64,000 nt of DNA from Pyrus communis (Eukaryota > Streptophyta > Magnoliopsida > Rosales > Rosaceae): assembly GCF_963583255.1 (NCBI RefSeq), contig NC_084806.1:14481317-14545316 (forward strand). The letters run 5' to 3'. Below are positions 51,674 through 62,720 of this stretch, in pieces. Within the stretch, counting starts at the first letter, position 1. Each line of letters starts with the position of its first letter. The notes under the pieces were generated by a model. That model was not told where the DNA came from. It saw only the letters and a program-made list of their open reading frames with translations, and did not search any database. The position numbers and the translations under genes are program-made.

Positions 51674-53978
51674 ACGGCACACGAGTTACGTAGTAGTAAC
51701 CTCAAGGGACTATATAGAAAGTTCAAGCCACACTTCCTCATGCTTTTAGCACAGATGGGGTATACATTTCTGTATTTTATAACTGAAGCGTCCTTCAATC
51801 ATGGGATGAACCCTCACGTCTACATAACTTATCGACATATTGTGTCTGGCATATTGATGCTCCCTTTTGCTTATTTTCTTGAAAGGTATCTGTATGTGTG
51901 TAAAGTTGCATTTATACTTGCATACGGCAACATTTTTGAGTCTGACAGCCTAACAAAATATGTTAGACTGTCTGATAATAAAATATTTTCCGATTCTTCA
52001 TACATGTTAATTTGTGAATCTTTTACCCTCCTGCAGAAAAGAGAGACCAAAGCTCACATTTGCTCTTTTCTTGGAACTTTTTTCACTTTCTTTTCTGGGG
52101 TAAGAACATGTAGAATTTTTATGAAAAAGAACATGTAGAATTAGAACCCATATATGCTTCTGTTCAAGGCTTAAATTAAAACGCTAATTAAGCTCACTTT
52201 TTCCTTCTTTCTTTCCAATGGTTATAGGGTGGGTTTGACATTAAACATGAACTTTGCAAGCTTAAGATACACCTCTCCGACCTTCCTTGCATCAATGGTC
52301 AACACCATAGTTTCCCTAACCTTTGTAATTGCAGTTGTACTGAGGTTAGTAAGCCTACTTATTCGTATATAAATCCAAGGCATTAATTCACATTTTATCC
52401 TTAAGAGATTACTTTTTCAGGTTGGAGGTTCTTTACCTTCGAAATCCTCGAGGGTTAGCAAAAGTTTTCGGTACCCTATTCTCCTTAGCTGGTGTGATGA
52501 CCATGACATTGTACAAGGGGCCTATTATCAGAAATTTATGGCCTGCACTAATCCATGTTGAAGGAAAATCCTCCATCCATGAGAACTGGTTGAAGGCTTC
52601 AATACTAACTGTTACAAGCTGCATAACATGGTCAGCATGGTACATCATGCAGGTTTCACTCCTTACTCAAAACTATACTTACAAATATACATATATATGT
52701 CGAATTGTTTTCTAATGAAGTAATGAAGTTAACCGAAAGTGAGATGTTATTGTCTCTCCAAAAAAGTTATCATATTTTCTCTGCTGTGAAAAAATAAGCT
52801 AAAGAGTGCAAAATGACTTTTTTGGAATGCTAATAACAATGCTCTAACCTAAAATTTTAAAAGTGTAGTTATCCAAAGAATATGTGGCCGAGCGCACATA
52901 TTGATCACAATCTCAACCCTCTCAACCACCTGAATACAACATTCACCAGTTAACTGCAATTTGTTTATTTGTGGTTAACCCACATTACAGAATCCCTGCA
53001 TATAAGTGAGACTATATATAGAATTTCTGATAATTTATATTGGTGATGTTGGCATGTGATGTATGCAAATAATTTTCTGAAAAAGTTAAACTTATTGTAG
53101 GCAATCAAATTGAAAGGATATCCTGCACAACTATCATTGACTACATGGATGAGCTTTATAGGGGCAGCACAATCGGCTGTCTTCACCGTGTGTATAGAAC
53201 ATAGACGAGCTGCTTGGACAATCGAATTCAACATTGACCTCTGGTCGATATTATATGTTGTAAGTATCGGGATTTTCTGAAAACGACCGTGAAATTACGA
53301 CCCATTTTGTACCATTTTGGTTTTTAGTTTTCATTGTTTTAGATGGAGATAGAAGATGGGAGGGAGGTGGAAGAAATGTACGTGAAATGCTACATAAAAT
53401 GTTTACTAAAAACTTAAAACTAAATAGTTATTGGTAGGACTAATCTAATGTGGTGTGCATGGCAGGCGGTGGTGTGCTCAGGTCTAATAATCTTCATTCA
53501 ACTATGGTGCACAGAAGAGAAAGGGCCAGTTTTTGTGACCATGCTTAATCCTGTTTCAACAATTTTGGTGGCTGTTTTAGCTTACTTTGTCCTAGGTGAA
53601 AGACTTTATACTGGCAGGTAATTTCTTTTTTGTTTTACTTATGCAATCTAATATGATTTTGCTGATAATCGCATGTAATCTAGAGTTTAACTTAATGGTA
53701 CCCGATTAAGAGAATGGACTATGCCAATTTTCCTCCGTATGCAAAACAAAACTTTTGTATAATGCACATCAGTGAACCACATTATGTGACCGTACACCAC
53801 CACGTTGTGTTACAATCCTGGATTTATCTAAAATTTCATGTGTGGTTTGTTCAGCATAGTAGGGGCCTTCATTTTCATCCTTGGGCTGTACTTGCTGCTG
53901 TAGAGAAAAGATAGTGATGAAGTTTACGTCAAGGCGGAAGAGTCATCTTATCAGACAACACATGAAGAGCATAATTAA
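51674..53978 (+). CDS. WAT1-related (EamA/plant drug-metabolite exporter) transporter, copy 1, altered start and stop
   Basis: Seven exons (to 51885; 52037-52099; 52228-52344; 52421-52652; 53101-53259; 53466-53617; 53855 on), all GT-AG, join in frame. From the first usable ATG (51740) to TAG at 53901-53903 they give 305 aa. The product begins MLLAQMGYTFLYFITEASFN, with helices typical of the ten-helix EamA fold (GVGLTLNMNFASLRYTSPTF, AVLAYFVLGERLYTGSIVGA). Copy 2 has ATG where copy 1 has ACG (51674), and 22 codons from there to 51740 are open. The TAG replaces the usual Trp after LYLLL, and the frame runs on to TAA at 53976-53978. Relatives move auxin or amino acids across vacuolar or plasma membranes; the substrate is unknown. 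The missing N-terminal residues may impair folding, so activity is doubtful. Confidence 0.88.
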
Positions 53979-54338
53979 GGATAATGGCATACAGAAAATC
54001 ACTCCAGCTAACAAGAATGTGCAGCATGGTGAACCATAAAGATCAGATTGGATCCTTCCCTGGAATCCATCGAGAAGGAAATCACGAATCAAAATTGAAC
54101 ACTTCAAAACTAAAAGCAGATGATGAAGGTGATAAAGAAAAGCTAGTTGAGTGACAAACATGGGAGCAAGAAAATGAAGTCTGCTTTAACCCTTGTTATA
54201 GCAAGAAATAAATTCGTGATCGTTTCCGCGGGAAGAGGCTGCACATATTTCAGCCCTTCATGCTCAAAATCTAAATTGTTTTGATGATTTAATTTGGACT
54301 GAAGAAGTACTCTTTAATTTGATTATGTTACAAGTTCT

Positions 54339-54876
54339 CACTAGTACCAAAAAACATACTTGCGCGACGAAATATATTACATCGCGCAAAAACGTTTCCC
54401 GTGACGTTGACAAAGAAGCGTCATGCTATCACTTTTTTGCGCGACAGGCCATTAGCGGACGAAGCGTTCCATCATGCAAAATGTTTTAGAGCGACAAAGG
54501 TACACATTTGTCACACAATGTTTGGAAAAAGGCGGTAAAATCCTGGTTTGGCACCAGAAAATTGCGCGACGGACCAAATGTGCCGACCAAAGGGTTTTTG
54601 CGCGACAAACTAACCAATGCGCCGTGCAAAGGGATTTTGCGCGATTGACCAACCAATGCATCGGGCAAATGGTTTTTGCGCAGCAGTCAAATATGTCGCG
54701 AAAATGGTTTTTGCACGATGTTATAGTTCTCCATTGCACAAAGACCTTATGCAGGACACGCTTGGTCCGTCGCGCAATTTTCTGGAAAGAAACACAGTAC
54801 TGTTTTGCGCCAAACAATATGCGCACTCATGCACTCGTGAAATTGAATGAAAACCTTAAAAAGAAAACCACTAGTG
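54339..54876. mobile_element. CACTA end sequence or short non-autonomous CACTA element
   Basis: It begins CACTAGTACCAAAAAACATA, then CTTGCGCGACGAAAT and a dense set of TTTTGCGCGAC / GTCGCGCAAT words, and ends CCACTAGTG at 54876. Flanking triplets are TCT and TAA, so no 3-bp duplication supports an independent insertion. It could be the left end of a larger element that ends at 62289. Confidence 0.65.
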
Positions 54877-54959
54877 TAAACATTTTAAATTGAATAGATG
54901 GGTCTCTAATGTTATATTTTTATGGTTAAAAAATTGTATAGATGTTGCAATTCGGGACA

Positions 54960-55350
54960 TTATTGTACCTAAGGATACTGATCTTCATATCCTGACTGAG
55001 ACCCTGGATTAGACGCTCGATTGTCATCATGGCAACATTGTTCGGGGGATAGGGAAAGTGCAGGTTCGCGAGATAGGTGTTTCCTCTTCCAGATCGACCA
55101 CAGGACAGGTCATCACCCCCTGATAGAGGAAGTGGTAACCCTGAAAGATAAGATTGTGGGTCAGGAAGCCCAGCTTGCTGCTCGAAAAGCCTAGACAGAG
55201 AGCCAAAATGCGGCCCAGGACGAGAAGATGAGCATGATCTTATGGGCCTTCGAGCTGTCTGGCCACCAAATCCTGATGCCAACACCTGATCTTGCTCCAC
55301 CTTCGACCTCCCAGGGGCTTCATCTAGTCGATACCCAATAGCCTGATGCA
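54960..55350 (+). pseudogene. CACTA TnpA-like C-terminal fragment with coiled coil (tentative)
   Basis: The plus-strand text reads GKVQVREIGVSSSRSTTGQV (about 55040-55105). After a frame change it reads IEEVVTLKDKIVGQEAQLAA, a coiled-coil-like stretch, and later DEKMSMIL and MPTPDLAPPSTSQG. Such Ser/Gln-rich coiled-coil tails occur in proteins encoded beside CACTA transposases. Stops and a frameshift show it is broken. The identification is from pattern memory and tentative. Confidence 0.45.
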
Positions 55351-55544
55351 TCAAACTCGAACGACTATTTGTTGTAGTTCTTTTTGTCTATTCGGGCAAC
55401 TTATACGTACATTTTCATATATTTTATAATTAAATAATTTTTCTTGGTTTATTAATTATTGTTTATAATTTAATTAGAATATTTATAAAAATTAAGTTAA
55501 AAATATATTGTCAAAAAATAAAATAAAAATTACAATAACTTTGT

Positions 55545-55670
55545 GTGACGATGGCGTAATATACGTCATGCAAAAGGGTTTTGCGTGACGACAATAACCT
55601 ACATTGCGCACCTATCCTTGCGCAACAATGAAAGTAAGCTACGCCGCGCAAAACCTAAGCAGTAGGGGGC
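55545..55670. repeat. CACTA subterminal repeat array, left
   Basis: It contains TTTGTGTGACGATG, TACGTCATGCAAAAG, TTTTGCGTGACGAC, CCTTGCGCAACAATG and GCCGCGCAAAAC. It is the inverted partner of 62040-62160. Confidence 0.65.
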
Positions 55671-55719
55671 CTAAGTTCATGATCACGAGATGTATCACGA
55701 GGCCAATGAAGGAAAATAG

Positions 55720-55989
55720 TGATAAGAACCTGCTCAACCTAGACAGTACAGCAATGGAGAATTGGATGAAATAAAAGAGAGAGACGACGAACGAAGAACT
55801 CGTGCCTATTTTTTATTTAATAAAACTGATATATCCATTAGAGAAGCAACACAGCCATTGCTCCCTTTAAGTAGCCACTCCACTTATAAATGCTAACTTA
55901 GCATTCCTTTACATAACTAACTCACTAAAGGACAAACCCTTTTAACGACTGGAATTACAAATAGAAATAATAAAATTCATTTCCTAACA
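55720..55989 (-). repeat. 3' LTR (in element orientation) of the gypsy element
   Basis: On the minus strand it begins TGTTAGGAAATG and ends GGTTCTTATCA. The purine-rich tract lies directly beside it at 55990-56002. Confidence 0.95.
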
Positions 55990-56039
55990 TCACTCCCTCC
56001 TTAAAATCAACCTTCTTCACAAGGTTTAGAGTTGAAATT

Positions 56040-59000
56040 CTGGGAACTTAGCATGAAAGTCATCATAATCCTCCCAAGTAGTTGTGCTCTCTTCTTGCCC
56101 GACCCACTATACTAGCAACTGAACACCTGCCTTGTCTCTTTTCTTGTAAATTCTTCTGGCGAGTATTGCCAATGGTGCATCTGTGGGGTGAGAATCTTGC
56201 ATTTGAACTACATCTATCAAGGGTGGCAATGTTGTTACTTGTAGATCCACATTTCCCAGTGCCTCTTAAGGCAGCTAACATGAAAAATTGGATGAATTTT
56301 TGTTCCTTCAGGCAGTTTGAGCTTGTAAGTAACAAGTTTCACTCTCTCTAACACTTCATAAGGGCCATAATATTGAGGGTATAGTTTGTGATGAACATGT
56401 GAAGCCAATGTTTGTAACTGATATGGCAGCAACTTGAGATAGACTAAGTCACCAACAAAAAACTCCTTCTTAGTTCTCTTCTTGTTTGCTTGAACTGCCA
56501 TTCTATTCTGAGCCATTGCTAAGTTATACCCGAGTATAGTAAGCACCTTATCTCTCTCCATCAATTCTTGTTTCACAGAGTCCAGTTTTGCAGTGCCTTA
56601 CTCATAGGAAATAACATGAGGAGGAGGATATCCGTATAACAATTCAAACGAAATGAATTTTGAAGAGGTATGATAGGAAGTGTTATAATTCCATTTGGCC
56701 TATGGTAACCATTTAACCCAGTCTTTAGGCTTATTTCCCACAAAGCACCTCAGGTAAGTCTCAACACCTCTATTGACCACCTCAGTTTGTCCATCACTCT
56801 GAGGATGGTACCCAGAGTTCATGCAAAGTTAGGATCCTTGCAACTCATTCCAAAAATAGCTCAAAAATAATAGATCTCTGTCACTCACAATTGTGGATGG
56901 CATTCCATGTAGCTTAAATATGTTGTCAACAAACAACTGAGCAACAGTTAGGGCAATGTAGGGATGAGCTAAAGCTAAGAAATGAGCATACTTAGTCAAC
57001 CTATCCACTACCACTAGAATGACAGTTTTGCCTTTGCAAGGGGGTAACCCCACAATGAAGTCTATACTTATATCAGTCTTAATTTTTTGAGGGATTGGCA
57101 AAGGTTAAAGTAGACCCGATGGAGATAGAGTTTCATAATTTTTTGTTGGCAAGTATTACATTCTGAGATGTAGGTTTTAATGTCACTTTTCATACCTGGC
57201 CAATAAAAACCCCTTTTTAGCCTTTGGTAGGTCTTTAAAACCCCTTGGTGACTTGTTATAGGTGTTAAATGGTATTCAACTAAGAGCCTAGCCTTCCAAG
57301 TGGAATCAAGGCTGAGAACTATCCTGGAATTGTACTTTAGTAGGCCATTGTCAACATGATAATGGGCTAACTTAGAACCATTGGATACTTATTTCCCATG
57401 ATCTGTAATCTCCACCAATCTTTGCTTGATCCAAACATCCCCTTCATTGTACCTTCTTAACTCGTCTAACCACCCAAAATAGGGGTAAAAGGTAGCCTGA
57501 CAACTTATTGATTCTCTTAAAGCATTGAGTATCAAGATATGTGTCCTATCCTCTAGAAAGAGCATCAACAACTATGTCATCAGCATCATTCTTAAAGTGG
57601 ATTTCATAATAAAACCCCATCAATTTAAACAACCACTTCCGTTGGAATACTATGTGAGCCTTTTGGTCAAGGAAGTATTTTAAACTGCAGTGATCAGTCT
57701 TGATTATAAAGTGCGTACCTTGCAGATAGGACTGCCATTTCTTGACAGCATGGACAATTGCAATGAGTTCTCTCTCATAGGTGGAGAGAGATTGATTCTT
57801 AGGTCACAAGGCTTGACTAGTAAATGCAATTGGTCTCCCTTGTTGCTGCAAAACTGTACCAATCCAAGTATCAGAGGCATCACATTCCAACTCAAATGGC
57901 AGTGTAAAATTTGGTAGAGCTAGGACCTGTGGGGAGGTCATGGTATCCTTGAGCTTCTGGAAAGCTTCTTCAGCTTTTGTAGTCCACATAAATTATTCTT
58001 TCTTAGTCATTTGATAGAGTGGTTGGCAAATTTTGCCAAAACCTAGCATAAATTTTCTGTAATAACCTATGAGCCCAAGGAAACCTCTTAACTTTTTCTT
58101 TGTATTAGGCTTAAGCCATTCCAGTATAGCCTGAATTTTGGAGGGATCAGTCTCCACACCCTTGCTTGATATGACATAGCCCAAATACTTCACTCTACTC
58201 TGTCCAAAAGCACATTTCTACTTTTTAACATAAAGTTGTTGCTGCTGCAAAACTACAAATGCTGTTTTAAGATGCAACAGATGATATTCCCAAGTCTTAC
58301 TATAAACTAGTATGTCATCGAAGAACACAAGAATGAATTTCCTCAAATAGGGCCTAAATATATCATTCATGAAACTTTGGAAGGTTGTTGGGGCATTAGT
58401 GAGCCCAAAAGGCATTACTAGAAACTCATAGTGACCTTCATAGGTTCTGAATGCAGTTTTTTCAATATCTTGAAAATGCATCAAAATCTTATGATAGCCT
58501 AACCTTAAATCAAGCTTAGAGAAAAACCTAGCACTATGTAATTCATCTAAGAGGTCATCAATCAAGGGAATAAGGTACTTGTCCTTGATTGTTATGGCAT
58601 TAAGTTCCCTGTAATCCATACACATTCTCCAGGTTCCTTCTTTTTTCTTCACAAGGAGAATTGGACAAGAGAAGAGACTGTGACTTAGCCTGATAAAACC
58701 AGCCTTAAGTAGTTTTTGGACTGCCTTCTCAATTTCAATATTTTGTAAAGGGCCATAGTGGTAGAGTCTTATGTTAGGGGGTTTGGATCCAGGAATTAGT
58801 GGAATCTAATGATTGTGAACCCTACTAGGTGGTAGTGCGGTAAGTAAGGCAAAGATAGTCCCAAACTACCCTAAGACTTCTTGTAGTTGTTTGAGATACA
58901 ATGAATTTAGATCATAGCCTTCAACCAACCTTCCTTCCATGGAGTAAAGGAATAGTCCCAAATTTAAGTTGGAAATCTCCTTGTCAAGATGTTGGAGAGT

Positions 59001-60440
59001 CACCTCTGGGATTAATGGAGCAATTGAATCATTGTGACTAAGTTTGTACTGAAAACCATTCTTGGCAAATTCCATAGTTAGTAACTGGAAATCCTGAATA
59101 ACCGGATTTACTGAGGAAAGCCATTGAACCCCCAATATTATGTCACACCATCCTAGTGGCAAGGAATACAGATCCACAACACAGTCATAACCTCCAATAG
59201 ACAAAGCAGCATTGACGCAACAACCTTAACTACTAACCTTACCCCCATCTACAATCATTACTTCAAATGGTATAGTGGGTTGAGTGTGCCAAGTAAATTT
59301 CCTAAGGAGTCTGGAGTCCACAAAATTATGTGTACTACCAGAATCCAAAAGTACTGTAACCTGTTGACCATTCACCGAGCCTATGACCTTCATTGTTTTC
59401 ACAGTGGTCTTAGCTAGTGTCCCATAAAATGCACATTCACTAAGTTCCATCTTTATAACTCAGGAGGTGGTTCCTCTACTAGAGCAGTGGTAATCTCATC
59501 TTTAAAGTACACTAAGTCAAGCATGAGAAGTTTCTTGTTAGCACACTTATGTCCCCTGCTCCATTTTTCATCACAAAACCAACAATCGCCATTCTTTCTT
59601 TTTTTTGTGATCTCCTTCGGAGACAACCTCTTCACAAGAAAATTAAAGGGTTTAGTATTAGGAGTGGTGAGTGGTGCAGGAAATGGGTGCAAAGAGCGAG
59701 TCTGGGGTGAAGGCTTAACAGAGCTACTATTCAGATCACACAATTTAGCATCAATTTGTAAGGCAATTGAAATAACATCATGCACATTAGAGGTTCACAA
59801 CAGTTTAACATCATATCTCAATTCACGTTTCAAGCCTCCCAAGAAGCAACTCTTTAACAAAATAGGCCCTAAATCATGAGTTCGATTTGCCAAACGCCTA
59901 AACTCAGTGATTTAATCTTTAAGAGTACCTAATTGTTTCAATTTGAAGAGTGCTTCAGCACTGTCTTCAAATTCTGAGGGCCTAAATTCTCTGCAAAATG
60001 CGTGGGTGAAAGCCTTCCAACGAGGAGTGGTTTATAACCAGTCGTGCCATCGAAACCACTAGAATGGCTTCCTTTTCAAGTGGAATGAAACTGTCAAGAC
60101 CTTATGTAGCTCAGGAATGGAATAGTAAGTGAAAAATTGCTCCACTTTGTATATCCAAGCAAGTAGATCTTCATTAGGAATGAATCTAGGAAAATCGATG
60201 CGAGGCCGCCAATTTTGGTGTGGAGAAGGTAGGGGTCGTGTTCGCCGAAATCGGGAGAATCGGCGATGACGGGTTAGGAAGGAGGATCGGCATTGTAAAA
60301 GGAACCCCCACCCCACGAGAACAAGCCATCTCACAATAGAATTGTTCCAAGAACATCGCCATTTCCAAATCAATGGATTCAGAGAGTCCAGCAAAAGAAG
60401 ACTCCAAGGCAGCAACTTAAGCATCCATTTAAGATAATTG
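56040..60440 (-). pseudogene. gypsy gag-pol with chromodomain, decayed
   Basis: Minus-strand pieces in order: gag (60424-59453, with a zinc knuckle CWFCDEKWSRGHKC); protease (59450-59226, LLDSGSTHNFVD); reverse transcriptase (58652-58218, with YRELNAITIKDKYLIPLIDD and VFFDDILVYSK); RNase H (58193-57400, with FELECDASDTWIGTVLQQQG); integrase (57101-56235, with SIDFIVGLPPCKGKTVILVV and VVDRLTKYAHF, then ending HPIFHVSCLKRH); and a chromodomain near 56160-56050 (ending WEDYDDFHAKFP) with a stop before its WVG. Frameshifts and stops separate nearly all pieces. The chromodomain places it in the chromodomain-bearing branch of gypsy elements, which tend to target heterochromatin. It is not functional. 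Confidence 0.93.
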
Positions 60441-60501
60441 AGTGTTGGGATTGTAGTGGGGCATGCATAGAAAGACCAGGATCGAAAGTGGGTGATACCA
60501 A

Positions 60502-60770
60502 TGATAAGAACCTGCTCAACTTAGACAGTACATCAATGGAGAATTGGATGAAATAGAAGAGGGAGACGACAAGTGAGGAACTCATGCCTATTTTTTATTT
60601 AATAAAATGATATATTCGTTAGAGAAGCAACACAACCATTGCTCCCTTTAAGTAGTCTCTCCACTCAGAAATGCCAACTCAGGATTCCTTTACATAACTA
60701 AATCACTAAGGGACAAACCCTTTTAACGACTGGAATTACAAATAGAAATAATAAAATGCATTTCCTAACA
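60502..60770 (-). repeat. 5' LTR (in element orientation) of the gypsy element
   Basis: It has the same ends as the other LTR (TGATAAGAACC on the plus strand at its left, CCTAACA at its right). The primer binding site occupies about 60490-60501. Confidence 0.95.
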
Positions 60771-60775
60771 AATAG

Positions 60776-61171
60776 TGCCACATCGGGACCAGACCATAGC
60801 TAGGATAGACTGCCATCTTGTTTGCCCCAGGATGATATGCAGTTGGCACCACTGGGTGGTTTAGAACAAACCCAGAAGGTGAAATTTCCATACTTTTCAA
60901 CTGCTACTCCAACCGTTCTTTATCTGCTTTCTGTACAAGTTTCTCTTCACGAAATTCATTCTTCTACAGTCAACTAAGTGAGTACTCAAAATTTATATCG
61001 TACTGATTCTCAAATAATTTTCTTAAATCCTTGCATCCAAATACACCCTTAAGTTAATACCTTCGATTAACTGCAACATATTGGAAACCAGTCCATCGTC
61101 ACAATATAATGGGGTAAAAGTTCTAACTCCAAGAAAGAACCTAACATAATGTTACAAAGGATAGACACAGG
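60776..61171. other. Gene-free stretch right of the gypsy element
   Basis: Interior DNA of the CACTA-derived region, continuous with sequence left of 55715 once the gypsy element is removed. No frame with family resemblance was seen. Confidence 0.35.
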
Positions 61172-61179
61172 CTTACAAG

Positions 61180-61687
61180 CATTGTTCTCAAAATCTCTGC
61201 CTAGGCCCCGCCTAGACGCTAGGCGGTTGGCCACTGCCCCGATTAATGCATGGGCGTTAGAAAATTAAGAAATGGCACTTAAACCTACTGACACGCCTAC
61301 CTAGCCTACCCAAACCTACCTAGACACCCGCCTAGGTTGCAACTCACTTAGACAGAAAATTGATAACTTTCATTTTGCATTTTATTTTTTTCAATAAATT
61401 GTAGGAGACTTGTTGAATACTTAAACGAACAGACATTTTATGCTTGTTCCCCATGTTTTCATTATGTTCCAATACTTCATAATATATATATGTCATTCTA
61501 TTTTGTAGTTTATGATGTAATTATATATATTTTAAGTATAAAGATACACTTATTTTGCACGAAATATAATAGATTTAGTTAAATCCGCCTAGTCTGCCTA
61601 GTCCGCCTAGGCACCCGCTTAGGCCCCACCTAGGCGCTAGGCGCCAGCCCACCGCTCAATTAGCGCCTAACGCCTTTTAGAATCTTG
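61180..61687. mobile_element. hAT-type non-autonomous element with 8-bp TSD CTTACAAG
   Basis: CTTACAAG occurs at 61172-61179 and 61688-61695. The ends are CATTGTTCTCAAAATC and (reverse) CAAGATTCTAAAAGGC. Both ends carry GCCTAGGC and CTAGGCG words, as in the 4902-5716 element, so the two belong to one family. It is 508 bp with no ORF. Confidence 0.87.
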
Positions 61688-62034
61688 CTTACAAGACACA
61701 TAAATAAGATTTAACACATTGAGAATTTACGTGTTTCGAAGTGGGAAGAAATTGATCTAAAGATTAGCAAGCAGTAACACAACAGATTATATCTGGTACC
61801 AATAGGGCAGATAAATTAATGATATAACATCTGAGCAAGGGATATTATGAAGGGAAGTGAATTTCGCATATCTTTTTTTCTCCTCGTACACACCCATGTA
61901 TAGTTCTAGCCTTTGGATCAGATAAATCAAAAGGGAATAAAAAACACATAAAATAAAGATAAAATTGATTAAGAATGCATTGAATTTCTAAAGGTTTCAA
62001 GGAAACCAGAAGAGGAAGAAATACCTCTTGTGGG

Positions 62035-62289
62035 TGCACTCTTTTTGCGCAACAATGAGAGTAAGCTACATTGTGCAAAAAATTTCGCGAGATGTAGGTT
62101 ATTGTTGTCGCACAAAGAACTTTTGCGCGACGTATCTTACGCTATCATCGCATAAACCCTTCTTTCACGACCTTTGCGCAAAGGGCTCCACATGATGAAG
62201 GTTTAGTCGTTCTAATTCTCAGGCGACGTTTTTTGTCTTTGCGTGACAAACTGTGCTTCGTCACGCAAACTATTATTTGTAGTAATGAT
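62035..62289. repeat. CACTA subterminal repeat array and probable terminus, right
   Basis: Motifs include TTTTTGCGCAACAATG, TTGTCGCACAAAG, TTTTGCGCGACGTATC, CTTTGCGTGACAAAC and CTTCGTCACGCAAAC. The last is followed by TATTATTTGTAGTAATG, a diverged form of a TACTAGTG end. Confidence 0.6.
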
Positions 62290-62720
62290 CTAGTTCACAA
62301 TGTTATCAGAACTTTTTTTTTCTATTAATAAAAAATAAATTAAAATAGTTCCTGAAAAATCTATGGTGCAAAGTTCATATTCCAAAAGAATGTAATGACA
62401 TATGTGATTCCTAACTAAGTAGCACTTTCTATAAACAACAACAAAAAGTAGAGCTTTCGAATATGATTTTTGCGTCATAGAATAAAAAGTGGTCAATTAG
62501 GAGACAAGTTTTGCCTCTTTTCACAGAAAAGAATACAAAAATAATGATATTAGATCACATTAGAACTTAATCAAGAACCTGATACTGTCAACACAAACAA
62601 GAATCAAGACTGAAATATATATATTCTGTATGAGTGCATGCATGATGTGCTCCTCCAGCGTGTCAAGTATTTAAATAGAAGAGAAGGAAGAAAGAGAAAA
62701 ACCGGCAGCCGGAGGTGGTT

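Larger units (their letters stand above)
55720..60770 (-). mobile_element. Ty3/gypsy chromodomain-type LTR retrotransposon with 5-bp TSD AATAG
   Basis: AATAG is found at 55715-55719 and 60771-60775. LTRs are 55720-55989 and 60502-60770. On the minus strand, the primer binding site next to the 60502 LTR reads TTGGTATCACCC (first eight bases of the initiator-tRNA(Met) site), and AAGGAGGGAGTGA before the 55989 LTR is the polypurine tract. Gag, protease, RT, RNase H, integrase and a chromodomain follow in gypsy order on the minus strand. By eye, about 22 substitutions and one indel separate the LTRs (about 8%). Confidence 0.96.
54339..62289 (+). mobile_element. CACTA-derived region hosting a gypsy and a hAT insertion (composite)
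   Basis: Segments 55545-55665 and 62040-62160 are inverted relatives: GACGACAATAACCTACATTG against GACAACAATAACCTACATCT, and AACAATGAAAGTAAGCTACG against AACAATGAGAGTAAGCTACA (reversed). The right edge TTCGTCACGCAAACTATTAT followed by TTGTAGTAATG at about 62289 looks like a mutated CACTA end. This suggests one element whose middle was enlarged by the gypsy element 55720-60770 and the hAT element 61180-61687. Whether 54339 is its true left end is not settled. Confidence 0.5.

Noticed and set aside
55990..56002. Purine/pyrimidine tract as a promoter element
   Set aside because: Its place beside the LTR identifies it as the polypurine tract of the gypsy element.
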